Shown here: piece after piece, positions 9,411 to 18,028 of the stretch
How the letters are laid out: each line of letters starts with the position of its first letter
How positions within the stretch are numbered: position 1 is the first letter of the stretch
DNA from: Clostridia bacterium
GTDB taxonomy: Bacteria; Bacillota; Clostridia; Oscillospirales; Acutalibacteraceae
Assembly: GCA_900755895.1 (NCBI GenBank)
Contig: CAAEIG010000229.1
Coordinates: 20,307 to 84,306 of the forward strand
Direction of reading: 5' to 3'
DNA: 64,000 nucleotides
Position numbers and translations under genes: made by a program
The notes under the pieces: model-generated
Told to the model about the DNA's origin: nothing
Databases searched by the model: none
The model's input: the letters and a program-made list of their open reading frames with translations, nothing else

Positions 9411-10541
9411 ATGCGCAACCCTCACATCATGATAAAACCCTCCTCCGGGGCTTGTGACCTGCGGTGCCGTTACTGCTTTTACCACGACCTGACAGAAAAG
9501 CGGGACCAATCTTCCTACGGTTTTATGACGAAGGAAACCCTGGAGACTGTGATTCAAAAGGCTTTGGCGGCTGCCACCCAGAGCTGTACCATCTCCTTCC
9601 AAGGCGGGGAACCCACCCTCATTGGGCTGGACTTTTTCAAAAAAGCGGTACAGCTCCAGCGAAAGCACAACGTCAACCGGGTGGAGATCCGCAACGCCAT
9701 TCAGACCAACGGTCTGTCCCTGGACGGGGAATGGGCAGATTTCTTCCGAGAACATCACTTTTTGGTGGGAATCTCCCTGGACGGCGTCAAGGACACCCAC
9801 GACGCCAACCGTCTGGACGCTCAGGGAAAAGGCACCTTCAACCGGGTAAAACAGGCCATTCAGCTTTTGGAAAGCCGGAAGGTGGCTTACAACATCCTCA
9901 CGGTGGTAAACGGCCAGACCGCTCCCCATGCCGGACAGATCTATCGGGCATACCAACGAGCGGGACTGGGGTACTTGCAGTTTATCCCCTGCCTGGATCC
10001 CATTGGAGAGACTCCCGGCAGCCATCCTTACTCCCTGACTCCGGAGGCCTACGGCAGCTTTCTATGCAATCTGTTTGACCTCTGGTATCAGGATGCCCTG
10101 CAAGGCAGAGCGCCCTCCATCCGCCAATTTGAGAACTACATTGAAATGCTGCTGGGTTATCCTCCGGAAGCCTGTGGAATGGCTGGCATTTGCAGCATCC
10201 AACACATTGTAGAGGCGGACGGTTCCGTCTATCCCTGTGATTTCTACGTGCTGGACGCCTTCCGTCTGGGAAACCTCCTCACCGACAGCTGGGAGCAGAT
10301 CGAACAAGCTCGGAAAGCCCTGGGCTTCCTGGAGCAATCTCGCGGGGTGGACCCCGCCTGTCAGAAGTGCCCCCACTTCTCTCTGTGCCGGGGCGGATGC
10401 CGTCGCTATCGCCCGGTAAAAGAGGATGGCACCCTGGGAAGAAGCTTCTTCTGTGAAAGCTACCGGACCTTCTTTGCCCACGCTGCTCCCGGTCTGCGGC
10501 AGCTGGCAGATATCGCCAGAGTGCAGCTGGGAAGACGATGA
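9411..10541 (+). CDS. Anaerobic sulfatase-maturating enzyme (radical SAM, SPASM domain)
   Basis: This 376-residue radical-SAM protein oxidises the active-site Cys of the neighbouring sulfatase to formylglycine without oxygen. Seen: the [4Fe-4S] motif CxxxCxxC at Cys15, Cys19 and Cys22, the glycine-rich FQGGEPT motif, and two C-terminal SPASM clusters of Cys (around CGMAGIC and CQKCPHFSLC through FFCES). The frame is open upstream to 9291, but that part overlaps the sulfatase gene; the ATG at 9411 is used because the N-terminus MRNPHIMIKPSS matches the family. The Shine-Dalgarno is weak, so coupling to the sulfatase is likely. Confidence 0.93.
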   Translation: MRNPHIMIKPSSGACDLRCRYCFYHDLTEKRDQSSYGFMTKETLETVIQKALAAATQSCTISFQGGEPTLIGLDFFKKAVQLQRKHNVNRVEIRNAIQTNGLSLDGEWADFFREHHFLVGISLDGVKDTHDANRLDAQGKGTFNRVKQAIQLLESRKVAYNILTVVNGQTAPHAGQIYRAYQRAGLGYLQFIPCLDPIGETPGSHPYSLTPEAYGSFLCNLFDLWYQDALQGRAPSIRQFENYIEMLLGYPPEACGMAGICSIQHIVEADGSVYPCDFYVLDAFRLGNLLTDSWEQIEQARKALGFLEQSRGVDPACQKCPHFSLCRGGCRRYRPVKEDGTLGRSFFCESYRTFFAHAAPGLRQLADIARVQLGRR

Positions 10542-10542
10542 C

Positions 10543-10590
10543 AACAGAAAACGGCGGTCACTTCCATGTGACCTCCGTTTTCTGTTACTG
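10543..10590. terminator. Bidirectional terminator between convergent genes
   Basis: A 19-bp stem with one mismatch (10543-10561 with 10568-10586) lies directly after the maturase stop and overlaps the 3' end of the minus-strand MFS gene. An A-rich left flank and T-rich right flank allow use in both directions. Confidence 0.8.
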
Positions 10591-11784
10591 CGCTTCTTTT
10601 TCCCGCTGGGCCTTACTGTGGGAGATAGCCTGCCGGACTTTTACGGTAAACACCACCATTACCAGGAAAAACGCCGTGAGATAAGCCGGGAACAACGCCA
10701 CCGTGACCACCTGGCCCAACACGCCAAACACTGTGGGAACCAGCATCACGCCGATGTAGGAAAATGCCATTTGTGTGCCAATCACCGACTGGGAGACCTC
10801 TGGTCCGAAACTCTCCGGTGCCAAATAGTTGTAATTGGGGAACATGGGACCATTCCCCAATCCCACCAAGAACAATCCCACTGCGGACCACACAGGCGGC
10901 ACCGGCAACAACAGTACCACCAACGCCACTCCCAGGACAACCATTCCCAGGCGAATAATCTGCCAGCTGTGAAGCTTTGCCGCCAGCACACCGGACAGGA
11001 ATCTCCCCACCGCCATGCCGATGTAATAGAACATCACATACCACGCAGCTCGGTCCTCTGTCACGCCCTTGGATTCCACCAGGAAAGTGGCCCCCCAGCT
11101 GCCAGCAGTCACCTCGATACCCACAGAGGCCACAAAGAGCAGGCACATCCCCTTGACCCCAGGAAGCTTCAAGACCTTTCTCACAGGCAGGGCATTTGTC
11201 TTCTCCTCCCCGCTTTCTCCGTCGGTACGGACCCCTTGGACCTTCTTCCACAGGGGCAGCGTCAAAAACAGCAGCAGAGCGATCACCAACTGCATGGCAA
11301 AAGCTGTGCGGTATCCTCCCCGCCAACCCTGGGGACCGCTGATCACTAGGGACAACACATAAGGGCTCAAGGATACTCCCACCCCGTAAAAGCAGTGCAG
11401 AAAGCTCATGTGGGTTGCTGAATAGTGCAGCGCCACATAGTTGTTCAGGGCAGTGTCAATGGCTCCAGCACCCAACCCCAAAGGGATCGCGCAGAGGATC
11501 AACAGCCAAAAGCTGCCGCTGAAGGAAAATCCCAGCAGAGCCACTGCCGTCAGCGCGGTACTGAACGCCGAGACCCGGGCTGTACCAAATCGCCGGATCA
11601 CCTGGCTGCTCATCAGACTGGAGACCACCGTCCCACAGGATGTGGTCACCGTGACAAAACTGGCAAAAGAAATGGGCAGGGAAAACTCCCTGTAGATAGC
11701 GGGCCAGGCAGTTCCAAACAGGGAGTCCGGAATCCCCAGCCCGATGAAGGCGGTGTAGATCACCGCCAACAAGAGCATTGCCAT
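10585..11784 (-). CDS. MFS transporter (sugar/fucose-permease-like)
   Basis: This roughly 400-residue protein has about 12 hydrophobic segments in two halves joined by a charged loop near the middle, the major facilitator layout. The substrate is not evident. The longest frame begins at 11817, but that ATG lies inside the TATAAT promoter box, so it cannot be the start. The ATG at 11784 is 10 nt after AAGGGG. The gene converges on the sulfatase-maturase operon and shares its terminator. Confidence 0.87.
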   Translation of the reverse strand: MAMLLLAVIYTAFIGLGIPDSLFGTAWPAIYREFSLPISFASFVTVTTSCGTVVSSLMSSQVIRRFGTARVSAFSTALTAVALLGFSFSGSFWLLILCAIPLGLGAGAIDTALNNYVALHYSATHMSFLHCFYGVGVSLSPYVLSLVISGPQGWRGGYRTAFAMQLVIALLLFLTLPLWKKVQGVRTDGESGEEKTNALPVRKVLKLPGVKGMCLLFVASVGIEVTAGSWGATFLVESKGVTEDRAAWYVMFYYIGMAVGRFLSGVLAAKLHSWQIIRLGMVVLGVALVVLLLPVPPVWSAVGLFLVGLGNGPMFPNYNYLAPESFGPEVSQSVIGTQMAFSYIGVMLVPTVFGVLGQVVTVALFPAYLTAFFLVMVVFTVKVRQAISHSKAQREKEAQ

Positions 11785-11815
11785 AAGTACATTTCCCCTT
11801 TCACGCATCCATTCC

Positions 11816-11845
11816 ATTATAGCAGTTTTTCCCTCTGGTTGTCAC
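11816..11845 (-). promoter_or_regulatory. Promoter of the MFS transporter gene
   Basis: On the minus strand GTGACA (11845-11840), an 18-bp spacer and TATAAT (11821-11816). Confidence 0.75.
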
Positions 11846-11911
11846 TGCACCACTGATTTTTCCAACGTCCATGGTCGGTTCCCAGGCCAACGGAAGATGG
11901 AACACTCCTTA

Positions 11912-11946
11912 AAAAGGGGCTGTTGCATGATGCAACAGCCCCTTTT
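11912..11946 (-). terminator. Terminator of the MalY-type lyase gene
   Basis: A perfect 16-bp stem (11912-11927 with 11931-11946) is followed on the minus strand by a T run. It lies 80 nt beyond the stop codon of the aminotransferase-fold gene. Confidence 0.85.
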
Positions 11947-12026
11947 GCCTATTCGGAAATTTCGGAATTCGTCCGTCAGGTTTTTTCTTTCCACAAATTG
12001 CTGCAAGCTTGTTTAAAAAGCTTCCA

Positions 12027-13226
12027 TCAGTCCACAAAAACGTATTTCTGCATCCGGTCAAAGGCCTCCTGCACACGGGACAGGGGCAGTGCCAGATTCA
12101 AGCGGATATGGCAAGGTCCATGGAAAGCCCGGCCGTCCTGCCAGGCAACGCCCACTTCCCAACCGGCATCCAACACCTGCTGAATCGTCTTGCCATGGGC
12201 CTCACACCACTTGGTGCAATCCAAGAACAACATGTATGTACCCTGGGACTTCATAACCTCTACCCCGGGGAAATGCTTCTGAATGAAATCACAGGCGTAC
12301 TCCACATTGCCGGTGAGCACCTGGCGAAGCTCGTCCACCCACTCCTGGCCCTCGGGTGAATAAGCACCCACCAGAGCATGCATGGACAACACATTCATGG
12401 AGTTATAATGGGACAGCGAGGATTCCTTCTCAATACGCTCCCGCAGAGCCTTATTGTAGATGATATGATAGCTGCCGATCAAACCCGCCAAGTTGAAGGT
12501 CTTGGAGGGAGCATACATGGCCGCAGTGCGCATCTTAGCGTCCTCAGAAATAGTCTGGAAGGGAATGTGCTTGTTGTCCCCCAGGATCAGGTCGGACCAG
12601 ATTTCATCGCACACGACCATCACGTCGTGCTTCTTAAAGAGCTCCGCGGCCTTCTCCAATTCCCAACGCTCCCAAACACGGCCACAGGGATTATGGGGAG
12701 AACAGAACACCGTGGCATGGATTTTGTTTTCTACAATCTTCTTCTCCATGTCCTCAAAATCCATCCGCCAGATGCCATTCTCGTCCCGCTTCAGGGGGCT
12801 GTGAATAATATGATAGCCATTGTTGGTAAGGCAGCCGGTGAAGCCCACATAGGTGGGAGAATGGAGCAGCACGTTGTCGCCTCTGGAGCACAGCACGTTC
12901 AAGGCGCTGGTCACGCCGCCCAACACGCCGTTCTCATAGCCAATACACTCCTTGGTCAGACCCTCTACACCATTGCGCTCCTTCTGCCAGTTGATGATGG
13001 CGTTAAAATAGTCATCGCTGGGGGCAAAATAGCCAAAGAAGGGATGCTCCAACCGCTTGGTGACAGCCTGGGGAATGGTGGGAACGGTGGGGAAGTTCAT
13101 GTCCGCCACCCACATGGGGATAATGTCAAATCCCTCCTTGGGAGGCTTTGCTCCCGCAGTCAGACTGTCCACTGCGATGGCGTCATGGCCATGCCGGTCG
13201 ATTACACTGGTAAAATCGTATTTCAT
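12027..13226 (-). CDS. MalY/PatB-family PLP enzyme (cystathionine beta-lyase type)
   Basis: This 399-residue fold-type I PLP enzyme most likely cleaves C-S bonds in cystathionine or cysteine. Seen: PHNPCGRVW (178-186), DEIWSDL (207-213) and the PLP-binding lysine in PSKTFN (Lys242). The N-terminal WVADMNFP stretch is typical of MalY/PatB proteins. The ATG at 13226 has no ribosome binding site at the usual distance; the strong AAGGAGG is about 30 nt upstream and serves an 8-codon leader ORF whose stop overlaps this ATG. Translation is therefore probably coupled to that leader. Confidence 0.9.
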   Translation of the reverse strand: MKYDFTSVIDRHGHDAIAVDSLTAGAKPPKEGFDIIPMWVADMNFPTVPTIPQAVTKRLEHPFFGYFAPSDDYFNAIINWQKERNGVEGLTKECIGYENGVLGGVTSALNVLCSRGDNVLLHSPTYVGFTGCLTNNGYHIIHSPLKRDENGIWRMDFEDMEKKIVENKIHATVFCSPHNPCGRVWERWELEKAAELFKKHDVMVVCDEIWSDLILGDNKHIPFQTISEDAKMRTAAMYAPSKTFNLAGLIGSYHIIYNKALRERIEKESSLSHYNSMNVLSMHALVGAYSPEGQEWVDELRQVLTGNVEYACDFIQKHFPGVEVMKSQGTYMLFLDCTKWCEAHGKTIQQVLDAGWEVGVAWQDGRAFHGPCHIRLNLALPLSRVQEAFDRMQKYVFVD

Positions 13227-13249
13227 AGTTGTTTCGGCATGTTAACCAT
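13223..13249 (-). CDS. Eight-codon leader ORF coupled to the MalY-type gene
   Basis: On the minus strand, AAGGAGG is followed after 5 nt by ATG, then seven codons (peptide MVNMPKQL) and a TGA that overlaps the downstream start as ATGA. The strong ribosome binding site belongs to this ORF rather than to the enzyme gene. It holds no Cys or Met run, so there is no obvious amino-acid attenuation; translational coupling is the simpler reading. Confidence 0.45.
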   Translation of the reverse strand: MVNMPKQL

Positions 13250-13293
13250 GCCTTCCTCCTTTTCTGATGACACATTTCGATCATATATGACAT

Positions 13294-13322
13294 ATTATAG
13301 TATAGTTTTTTCCCATCCACAA
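13294..13322 (-). promoter_or_regulatory. Promoter of the MalY-type gene
   Basis: Minus-strand TTGTGG (13322-13317), 17 bp, TATAAT (13299-13294). A 10-bp palindrome (tcatatatga, 13281-13290) sits at the expected start of transcription. Confidence 0.7.
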
Positions 13323-13358
13323 GGCCTGGGAGAAAATTTTGGGAATGGCGCCGGCAAC

Positions 13359-13398
13359 AAAAAAAAGATCAGACCAGTTCGTGAGAACCAGTCTGATC
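13359..13398 (-). terminator. Terminator after tRNA-Pro
   Basis: A 14-bp stem (13367-13380 with 13385-13398, two G-U pairs on the minus strand), GTGA-side tetraloop, then eight T residues on the minus strand. Confidence 0.9.
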
Positions 13399-13410
13399 CT
13401 ATCGTCATTA

Positions 13411-13487
13411 TGGTCGAGGTGACAGGATTTGAACCTGCGACTTCTACGTCCCGAACGTAGCGCTCTACCAAACTGAGCCACACCTCG
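13411..13487 (-). tRNA. tRNA-Pro (anticodon CGG)
   Basis: A 77-nt cloverleaf with acceptor stem CGAGGTG, seven-base anticodon loop TTCGGGA giving anticodon CGG, T-arm GGTTCAAATCC and an encoded 3' CCA. It reads CCG codons. The wobble rules imply another Pro tRNA elsewhere. Confidence 0.95.
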
Positions 13488-13488
13488 T

Positions 13489-13520
13489 AAAAAAGCCTCG
13501 GCTCACTCAAACCGAGGCTT
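13489..13520 (-). terminator. Terminator between tRNA-Gln and tRNA-Pro
   Basis: A 9-bp stem (13493-13501 with 13512-13520) is followed on the minus strand by six T residues, directly before the tRNA-Pro 5' end. Only partial read-through, or a separate tRNA-Pro promoter, would supply tRNA-Pro. Confidence 0.75.
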
Positions 13521-13594
13521 TGGCAGCGGTACCAGGATTTGAACCCAGACAAACAGAGTCAGAGTCTGCTGTGCTACCCTTACACAATACCGCT
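13521..13594 (-). tRNA. tRNA-Gln (anticodon CTG)
   Basis: A 74-nt cloverleaf with acceptor stem AGCGGTA, anticodon loop CTCTGAC giving anticodon CTG, T-arm GGTTCAAATCC and an encoded CCA. It reads CAG codons. Confidence 0.93.
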
Positions 13595-13628
13595 ATCTCA
13601 ATGCCGCTCTGTCCAAACGGCAGTATTT

Positions 13629-13656
13629 ATTATAACAGGTTTTCGCGGAAAGTCAA
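13629..13656 (-). promoter_or_regulatory. Promoter of the tRNA genes
   Basis: Minus-strand TTGACT (13656-13651), 16 bp, TATAAT (13634-13629), about 35 nt before the tRNA-Gln 5' end. Confidence 0.8.
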
Positions 13657-13699
13657 TGCCTTTTTCCAATTTTTTTAAAAACTTTTTTCGCGCCGCTTT

Positions 13700-14461
13700 T
13701 TACACCCTACGCACAGGAATCTGACGCTGGGTCAGGTACTCCTTTAAATCAGGAATGGCGATCTCACGAAAATGGAACAAGCTGGCCGCCAACACGGCAT
13801 CCGCTTTTCCTTGGGTGAAGGCATCGTAAAAATGCTCCATGGTGCCAGCGCCACCAGAGGCAATCACAGGAATGGACACGGCCTCTGAGATCGCCCGAGT
13901 CAGCTCCAGATCATAGCCAGCTTTGGTGCCGTCGCAATCCATGCTGGTGAGCAGGATCTCCCCCGCACCCAGGGCTTCCACCTCCTTGGCCCACTCCACA
14001 GCGTCTTTCCCGGTATCCACCCGGCCGCCGTTTAAGTACAGGGTCCAACCACCCTCAGGTCTGCGCTTGGCGTCCATGGCCACCACCACGCACTGGCTGC
14101 CAAATTTGTAGGCCGCCTCCTGAATCAACTGGGGGTTCTTCAGCGCTGCGGAATTGACCGACACCTTGTCCGCTCCCGCACGGAGAATCCTGGTGAAATC
14201 CTCCACAGTACGGATGCCCCCTCCTACGGTGAAGGGGATGAAAATGCTCTCGGCCACACGGGTGACGATGTCCGCCATAATATCCCGGTCATCAGAGGAT
14301 GCGGTGATATCCAACAACACCAACTCGTCCGCGCCTTGACGGTCATACTCAATAGCTGCCTCCACCGGGTCCCCGGCGTCCCGCAACCCCACAAAGTTGG
14401 TGCCTTTGACCACCCGCCCGTTCTTCAAATCCAGGCAGGGAATGATGCGCTTAGCGTACAT
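13700..14461 (-). CDS. hisF: Imidazole glycerol phosphate synthase, cyclase subunit HisF
   Basis: HisF is a TIM-barrel enzyme that uses ammonia from HisH to close the imidazole ring, yielding IGP and AICAR. Seen: catalytic Asp11 in [13 protein letters not shown], the phosphate loops TVGGGIRT and [10 protein letters not shown], and the second catalytic Asp in TSMDCDGT. The length of about 253 residues is normal. The ATG at 14461 is preferred over the GTG at 14467 because the AAAGGGGG sequence is better spaced. It overlaps the region of the hisH stop, so the pair is coupled. No other his gene lies in this window. Confidence 0.96.
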   Translation of the reverse strand: MYAKRIIPCLDLKNGRVVKGTNFVGLRDAGDPVEAAIEYDRQGADELVLLDITASSDDRDIMADIVTRVAESIFIPFTVGGGIRTVEDFTRILRAGADKVSVNSAALKNPQLIQEAAYKFGSQCVVVAMDAKRRPEGGWTLYLNGGRVDTGKDAVEWAKEVEALGAGEILLTSMDCDGTKAGYDLELTRAISEAVSIPVIASGGAGTMEHFYDAFTQGKADAVLAASLFHFREIAIPDLKEYLTQRQIPVRRV

Positions 14462-14463
14462 GG

Positions 14464-15081
14464 TCACGCCCCCTTTCCCAGCATCGCCGCAAAGTTCTTT
14501 AGAATCTGCAGTCCCACTCGCCCACTCTTCTCAGGGTGGAATTGGCAGGCCATCAGGTTCCCCTTGCGCACTGCCGCATGAATCTGGGCTCCATACTCTG
14601 CGGTGGCTGTCACAATGTCCTCCTCCGCTTTCAGGTAGTAGGAGTGAACAAAGTACACATAGGGCTCCTCCGGCAACCCGGCAAACAAAGGCTCGTCAGG
14701 CCGGATATTCAACGAATTCCAACCAATATGGGGAATTTTCAAGCCACTCTCCTTGGGCAGACGAAGGATCTTCCCCTTCAGCAGGCCCAGGCCCGTGGCT
14801 CCGGGGGATTCCTCGCTGGACTCAAAGAGGATCTGCAGTCCCAGGCAGATGCCCAAAAAGGGTTTTCCGCTGTTCACAAACTCATGGATGGGCTGCTCCA
14901 ATCCCCGGGCACGCAGCTGCTCCATGGCGTCGCCAAAAGAACCCACTCCCGGCAAAATAGCCCCATCCCCGGCAAGCAACGCCTGAGGATCCGCTGTCAC
15001 TGCACATTCACAGCCCAGGTACCGCAGGGCTTTCTCCACACTTTGGAGGTTCCCTGCACCATAGTCAATAATTGAGATCAT
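14464..15081 (-). CDS. hisH: Imidazole glycerol phosphate synthase, glutaminase subunit HisH
   Basis: This class I glutamine amidotransferase feeds ammonia to HisF. Seen: [14 protein letters not shown] at the start, the nucleophile Cys79 in GICLGLQ, the oxyanion PGVGSFG segment and the His/Glu pair in QFHPEKS. The start at 15081 is chosen because its ATG overlaps the glpK stop as ATGA; the frame is open further upstream, but that part lies inside glpK and does not resemble HisH. Confidence 0.96.
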   Translation of the reverse strand: MISIIDYGAGNLQSVEKALRYLGCECAVTADPQALLAGDGAILPGVGSFGDAMEQLRARGLEQPIHEFVNSGKPFLGICLGLQILFESSEESPGATGLGLLKGKILRLPKESGLKIPHIGWNSLNIRPDEPLFAGLPEEPYVYFVHSYYLKAEEDIVTATAEYGAQIHAAVRKGNLMACQFHPEKSGRVGLQILKNFAAMLGKGA

Positions 15082-16589
15082 CCGTCCACCTCTTCCTTGG
15101 CCCAACCCATGCTTTTTTCTACCGCACAATGCCAGCGGTTCAAGTCTCCCTGCCGGAGGCTCTCATCGTAGCTGGGGGTAAAAACAGCGCTCTCTCGCCA
15201 GAGAGAGGAGAGCTCTGACAGGTCATCCCACACACCCACGGTCAAGCCCGCCATCATGGCAGACCCCAAAGCAGTGGTCTCCAAGCACTGAGGACGGCAC
15301 ACCTTGGAACCCAGAATATTCGCCTGATACTGCATCAGGAAGCGGCTACGAGAAGCCCCGCCGTCAGCACGCAGCTCAGGGATAGGCACCCCGGATTCCC
15401 GCTCCATGGCCTTGACCAAGTCTGCACTCTCCAGTGCAATGCTCTCTAACACAGCACGGCACAAGTGTGCCCGGGTGGTTCCCCGGGTAATTCCCAACAA
15501 AGCGCCGCGGGCATACATATCCCAATAGGGGGCGCCCAAGCCAGTGAAAGCCGGAACAAAACTGACCCCACCGGAATCTGCCACGGTCTCCGCCAGCTGG
15601 TCCGCCTCCTGGGGAGTCTTTATTAACCCAAGTTCATCCCGCAGCCACTGAATGGCAGAGCCTGCATTAAAGGCGCTTCCCTCCAGAGCATAGGTGGTGC
15701 GGCCACCCAGCTTCCAGGCGATGGTAGTCAGCAATCCGGACTGGGACGCCACCGGCTTACTGCCCGTATTCATCAGTACAAAGCAGCCGGTACCATATGT
15801 ATTCTTCGCCATGCCCTGCTCAAAGCAGCACTGGCCAAACAGAGCGGCATGCTGGTCGCCGGCCATACCCGCAATGGGGATCTCCTCCCCCAGTACGTCG
15901 GCACTGCACACGCCCACAATCTCTCCACTCTCAGCCACTCTGGGCAGAGCGCTCTGGGGGATCCCCAGCTCTTTCATCAAAGTCTCATCCCAGCGCAGAT
16001 GACGGATATCAAACAGCATAGTCCGGGAGGCATTGGTCACATCGGTGACATAGGACGCTCCATCGGTGAGGGAGTACACCAGCCAGGTGTCAATGGTGCC
16101 AAAACGCAGCCGGCCACGGTTGGCCAGTTCTCGGGCAGCAGGGACATTCTCCAGGATCCACTTCATCTTGGTTCCGGAAAAATAGGGGTCAATGATTAGG
16201 CCAGTAGTGTCCTTGATATACTTCTCCATGCCGTTCTTTTTCAGGCGCTCACACTCAGGCGCCGTGCGGCGGCACTGCCACACAATGGCATTGTACACCG
16301 GGATTCCTGTCACAGCGTCCCAGGCCACAGTGGTCTCGCGCTGGTTGGTAATGCTGATGGCTGCAATATCCCGGGCATGCACCCCGGCTTTTTCCACTGC
16401 CTGCCGCATGGCGTACAGAGTGGTTTGCAGGATCTCCACGGCATCGTGCTCCACATAGCCGGGCTGGGGGTAGATCTGGGTGAACTCCCGTTGGCCCATA
16501 CCAGCCACGCCTCCAAAGGAATCAAACAGCACCGCCCGGGAACTGGTGGTTCCTTGGTCAATGGACAGAATGTACTTTCCCACCATCAT
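15078..16589 (-). CDS. glpK: Glycerol kinase
   Basis: This roughly 503-residue FGGY-family kinase makes glycerol 3-phosphate. Seen: the N-terminal DQGTTSSRAVLFD phosphate loop, NQRETTVAWD, GTIDTWLVYSLT, and the GSAFNAGSAIQWLRD and GASRSRFLMQ segments that are characteristic of GlpK. A GTG at 16598 is possible, but it is only 2-3 nt from AAAGG; the ATG at 16589 is better spaced. Its stop overlaps the hisH start, which puts a glycerol enzyme and a histidine enzyme in one transcript. No GlpF or GlpD is nearby. Confidence 0.94.
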   Translation of the reverse strand: MMVGKYILSIDQGTTSSRAVLFDSFGGVAGMGQREFTQIYPQPGYVEHDAVEILQTTLYAMRQAVEKAGVHARDIAAISITNQRETTVAWDAVTGIPVYNAIVWQCRRTAPECERLKKNGMEKYIKDTTGLIIDPYFSGTKMKWILENVPAARELANRGRLRFGTIDTWLVYSLTDGASYVTDVTNASRTMLFDIRHLRWDETLMKELGIPQSALPRVAESGEIVGVCSADVLGEEIPIAGMAGDQHAALFGQCCFEQGMAKNTYGTGCFVLMNTGSKPVASQSGLLTTIAWKLGGRTTYALEGSAFNAGSAIQWLRDELGLIKTPQEADQLAETVADSGGVSFVPAFTGLGAPYWDMYARGALLGITRGTTRAHLCRAVLESIALESADLVKAMERESGVPIPELRADGGASRSRFLMQYQANILGSKVCRPQCLETTALGSAMMAGLTVGVWDDLSELSSLWRESAVFTPSYDESLRQGDLNRWHCAVEKSMGWAKEEVDG

Positions 16590-16635
16590 GTCGGCCACAT
16601 CCTTTCAAAATGATCGTACCGCCTGAACTTAGAAA

Positions 16636-17136
16636 TTATCTGTGAAAAAGCTTGCGCAAGAAGCCTTCGCCCTTGCCCACAACATGGTACTTCAACAGCC
16701 ACTGAGGGCGGATCTTCTCCAGCACCACCTGGGGCGTATCATACTGAGAGGGCTTGCGCTGGGTCCGCAGATCCTCCAGGATCTCGTTATAGCGGCGGAC
16801 GGTGAGTTCCTCACAATCCGCCCGCAGGGACTTGTAATTGCTGGGGTTGGAAAATCGGTAGGCATACATGAAATCCGCCCACACACTGTACTCTGTCAAG
16901 TGAACATACTCATCCGGCACATCCAGCGTCAGCCGCACGGAACCGGACACCTTGCCCCCGGTGTTCTGCTTCTTCCCTTTGAGCACCCCGAAAATCGGGC
17001 ACTCGCATTTGAGCCCCAACATGTCAATCAGGGCGTCGTACTCTCCCCGCAAGGACAGGTTGGGCTTGGCACGATAGGTTTCATTGGACTTGAGAATCCG
17101 CAGCACCAGCTTGGACTGGTACGTAATTACGATCAT
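16636..17136 (-). CDS. DUF3841-like protein paired with an ADP-ribosylglycohydrolase
   Basis: The 166-residue product has no signal peptide or membrane helix. Its layout (YRAKPN then YDALIDMLG, then a proline-bearing VRLTLDVPDEYVHLTEYSVWADFMYAYRF-type middle) resembles my recollection of DUF3841 proteins, whose function is unknown. The start is placed at 17136 because the ATG overlaps the stop of the ADP-ribosylglycohydrolase gene (ATGA); the upstream extension is Arg-rich and falls inside that gene. The tight coupling suggests a shared task, possibly ADP-ribose chemistry, but this is only inference. Confidence 0.6.
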   Translation of the reverse strand: MIVITYQSKLVLRILKSNETYRAKPNLSLRGEYDALIDMLGLKCECPIFGVLKGKKQNTGGKVSGSVRLTLDVPDEYVHLTEYSVWADFMYAYRFSNPSNYKSLRADCEELTVRRYNEILEDLRTQRKPSQYDTPQVVLEKIRPQWLLKYHVVGKGEGFLRKLFHR

Positions 17137-17996
17137 AAAACGCCGCCTTTCTCTTTTTCTTGCTTCTCCTTTTCCAAACGCTCCTGCCGCTCTTTCTCTG
17201 CCTGCTCCGGCGTCTTCACCGCCCAATCATACAGGAACGTGTCAAACTGTCCTCGGTCGTTGGGCTTGATGAGAAACCGCTTGAGCAGCGCCTCTTCCTC
17301 CAAACCTGTACCGCCGTAATAGGCATCTGCAATGCCGCCGGCAATGCAGGCAACGGTGTCCGTATCACACTTGACACTGAATACGTTGCGGATACAGCTC
17401 TCCCAATCCTCGGACTCCAAAAAACAACGGATCACCAGGGGCATAGTGCCCATGGCCGTATCATCAAACTTTCCAAAGGGCCGGTAAAACATCAGGGGTG
17501 TGCTGGTGACATACCCGTACTTCTTGTGAAGATACCGGGCAATCTCCTTCTTGGTGGAACCGGTCCGTGCCAGAAACACAGCCCCCGCCGTGGCCTGGGC
17601 AGCCCGAACTCCTTCCGGGTGATTGTGGGTGACCAGGGCGCTGAGCACAGCCTGCTCCTCCACCTCTTCCAATGTGGAAAAGTAACGACCAATATAGCTC
17701 ACCCGCATGGCAGCTCCGTTGCCAAAACTATTATACCCCTTTTGTGAGGATGCGTTGAGCCAATTCTTAAACATGGTCCCGTACCCCACCCGGTTATACA
17801 GCTTGCCGAACTTCAAGTAAGCCCGGGCATAGGAGGTCCCGGTGAGGATGGCATACTTTGTGGCCACTGTCAGTACGGTATCATCCGTGTATGTGCTCAT
17901 ACCGCCAAAAAAATCCGTGGTCTTCCAATCAAAATTCTGGGGCCTGCTGAACTCAAACCGAGAGCCCGCAATATCCCCCAAGATAGCGCCGTACAT
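17133..17996 (-). CDS. ADP-ribosylglycohydrolase (DraG/ARH family)
   Basis: This 287-residue enzyme would remove ADP-ribose from proteins or nucleic acids. Seen: the N-terminal GAILGDIAGSRFE, the metal-binding TDDTVLT motif near residue 38, FDDTAMGTMPL, and CDTDTVACIAGGIADA, the C-terminal DxDT metal site. The C-terminus ends in a charged, probably helical tail. It has a good ribosome binding site (AAAGGGGG) and is coupled to the DUF3841-like gene. The target is unknown. Confidence 0.9.
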   Translation of the reverse strand: MYGAILGDIAGSRFEFSRPQNFDWKTTDFFGGMSTYTDDTVLTVATKYAILTGTSYARAYLKFGKLYNRVGYGTMFKNWLNASSQKGYNSFGNGAAMRVSYIGRYFSTLEEVEEQAVLSALVTHNHPEGVRAAQATAGAVFLARTGSTKKEIARYLHKKYGYVTSTPLMFYRPFGKFDDTAMGTMPLVIRCFLESEDWESCIRNVFSVKCDTDTVACIAGGIADAYYGGTGLEEEALLKRFLIKPNDRGQFDTFLYDWAVKTPEQAEKERQERLEKEKQEKEKGGVL

Positions 17997-18028
17997 ACAG
18001 CGCCCCCTTTCCCGTATGTTCCTGATGT

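Noticed and set aside
11785..11817. Longer N-terminus of the MFS transporter
   Set aside because: The first ATG lies inside the TATAAT box of its own promoter.
13488..13520. Third tRNA or tRNA spacer gene between the two tRNAs
   Set aside because: The interval is only a T-tailed hairpin.
16586..16600. Four-codon leader ORF before glpK (ATG at 16600, TGA overlapping the start)
   Set aside because: The ribosome site is too close to that ATG and the frame is too short; probably chance.
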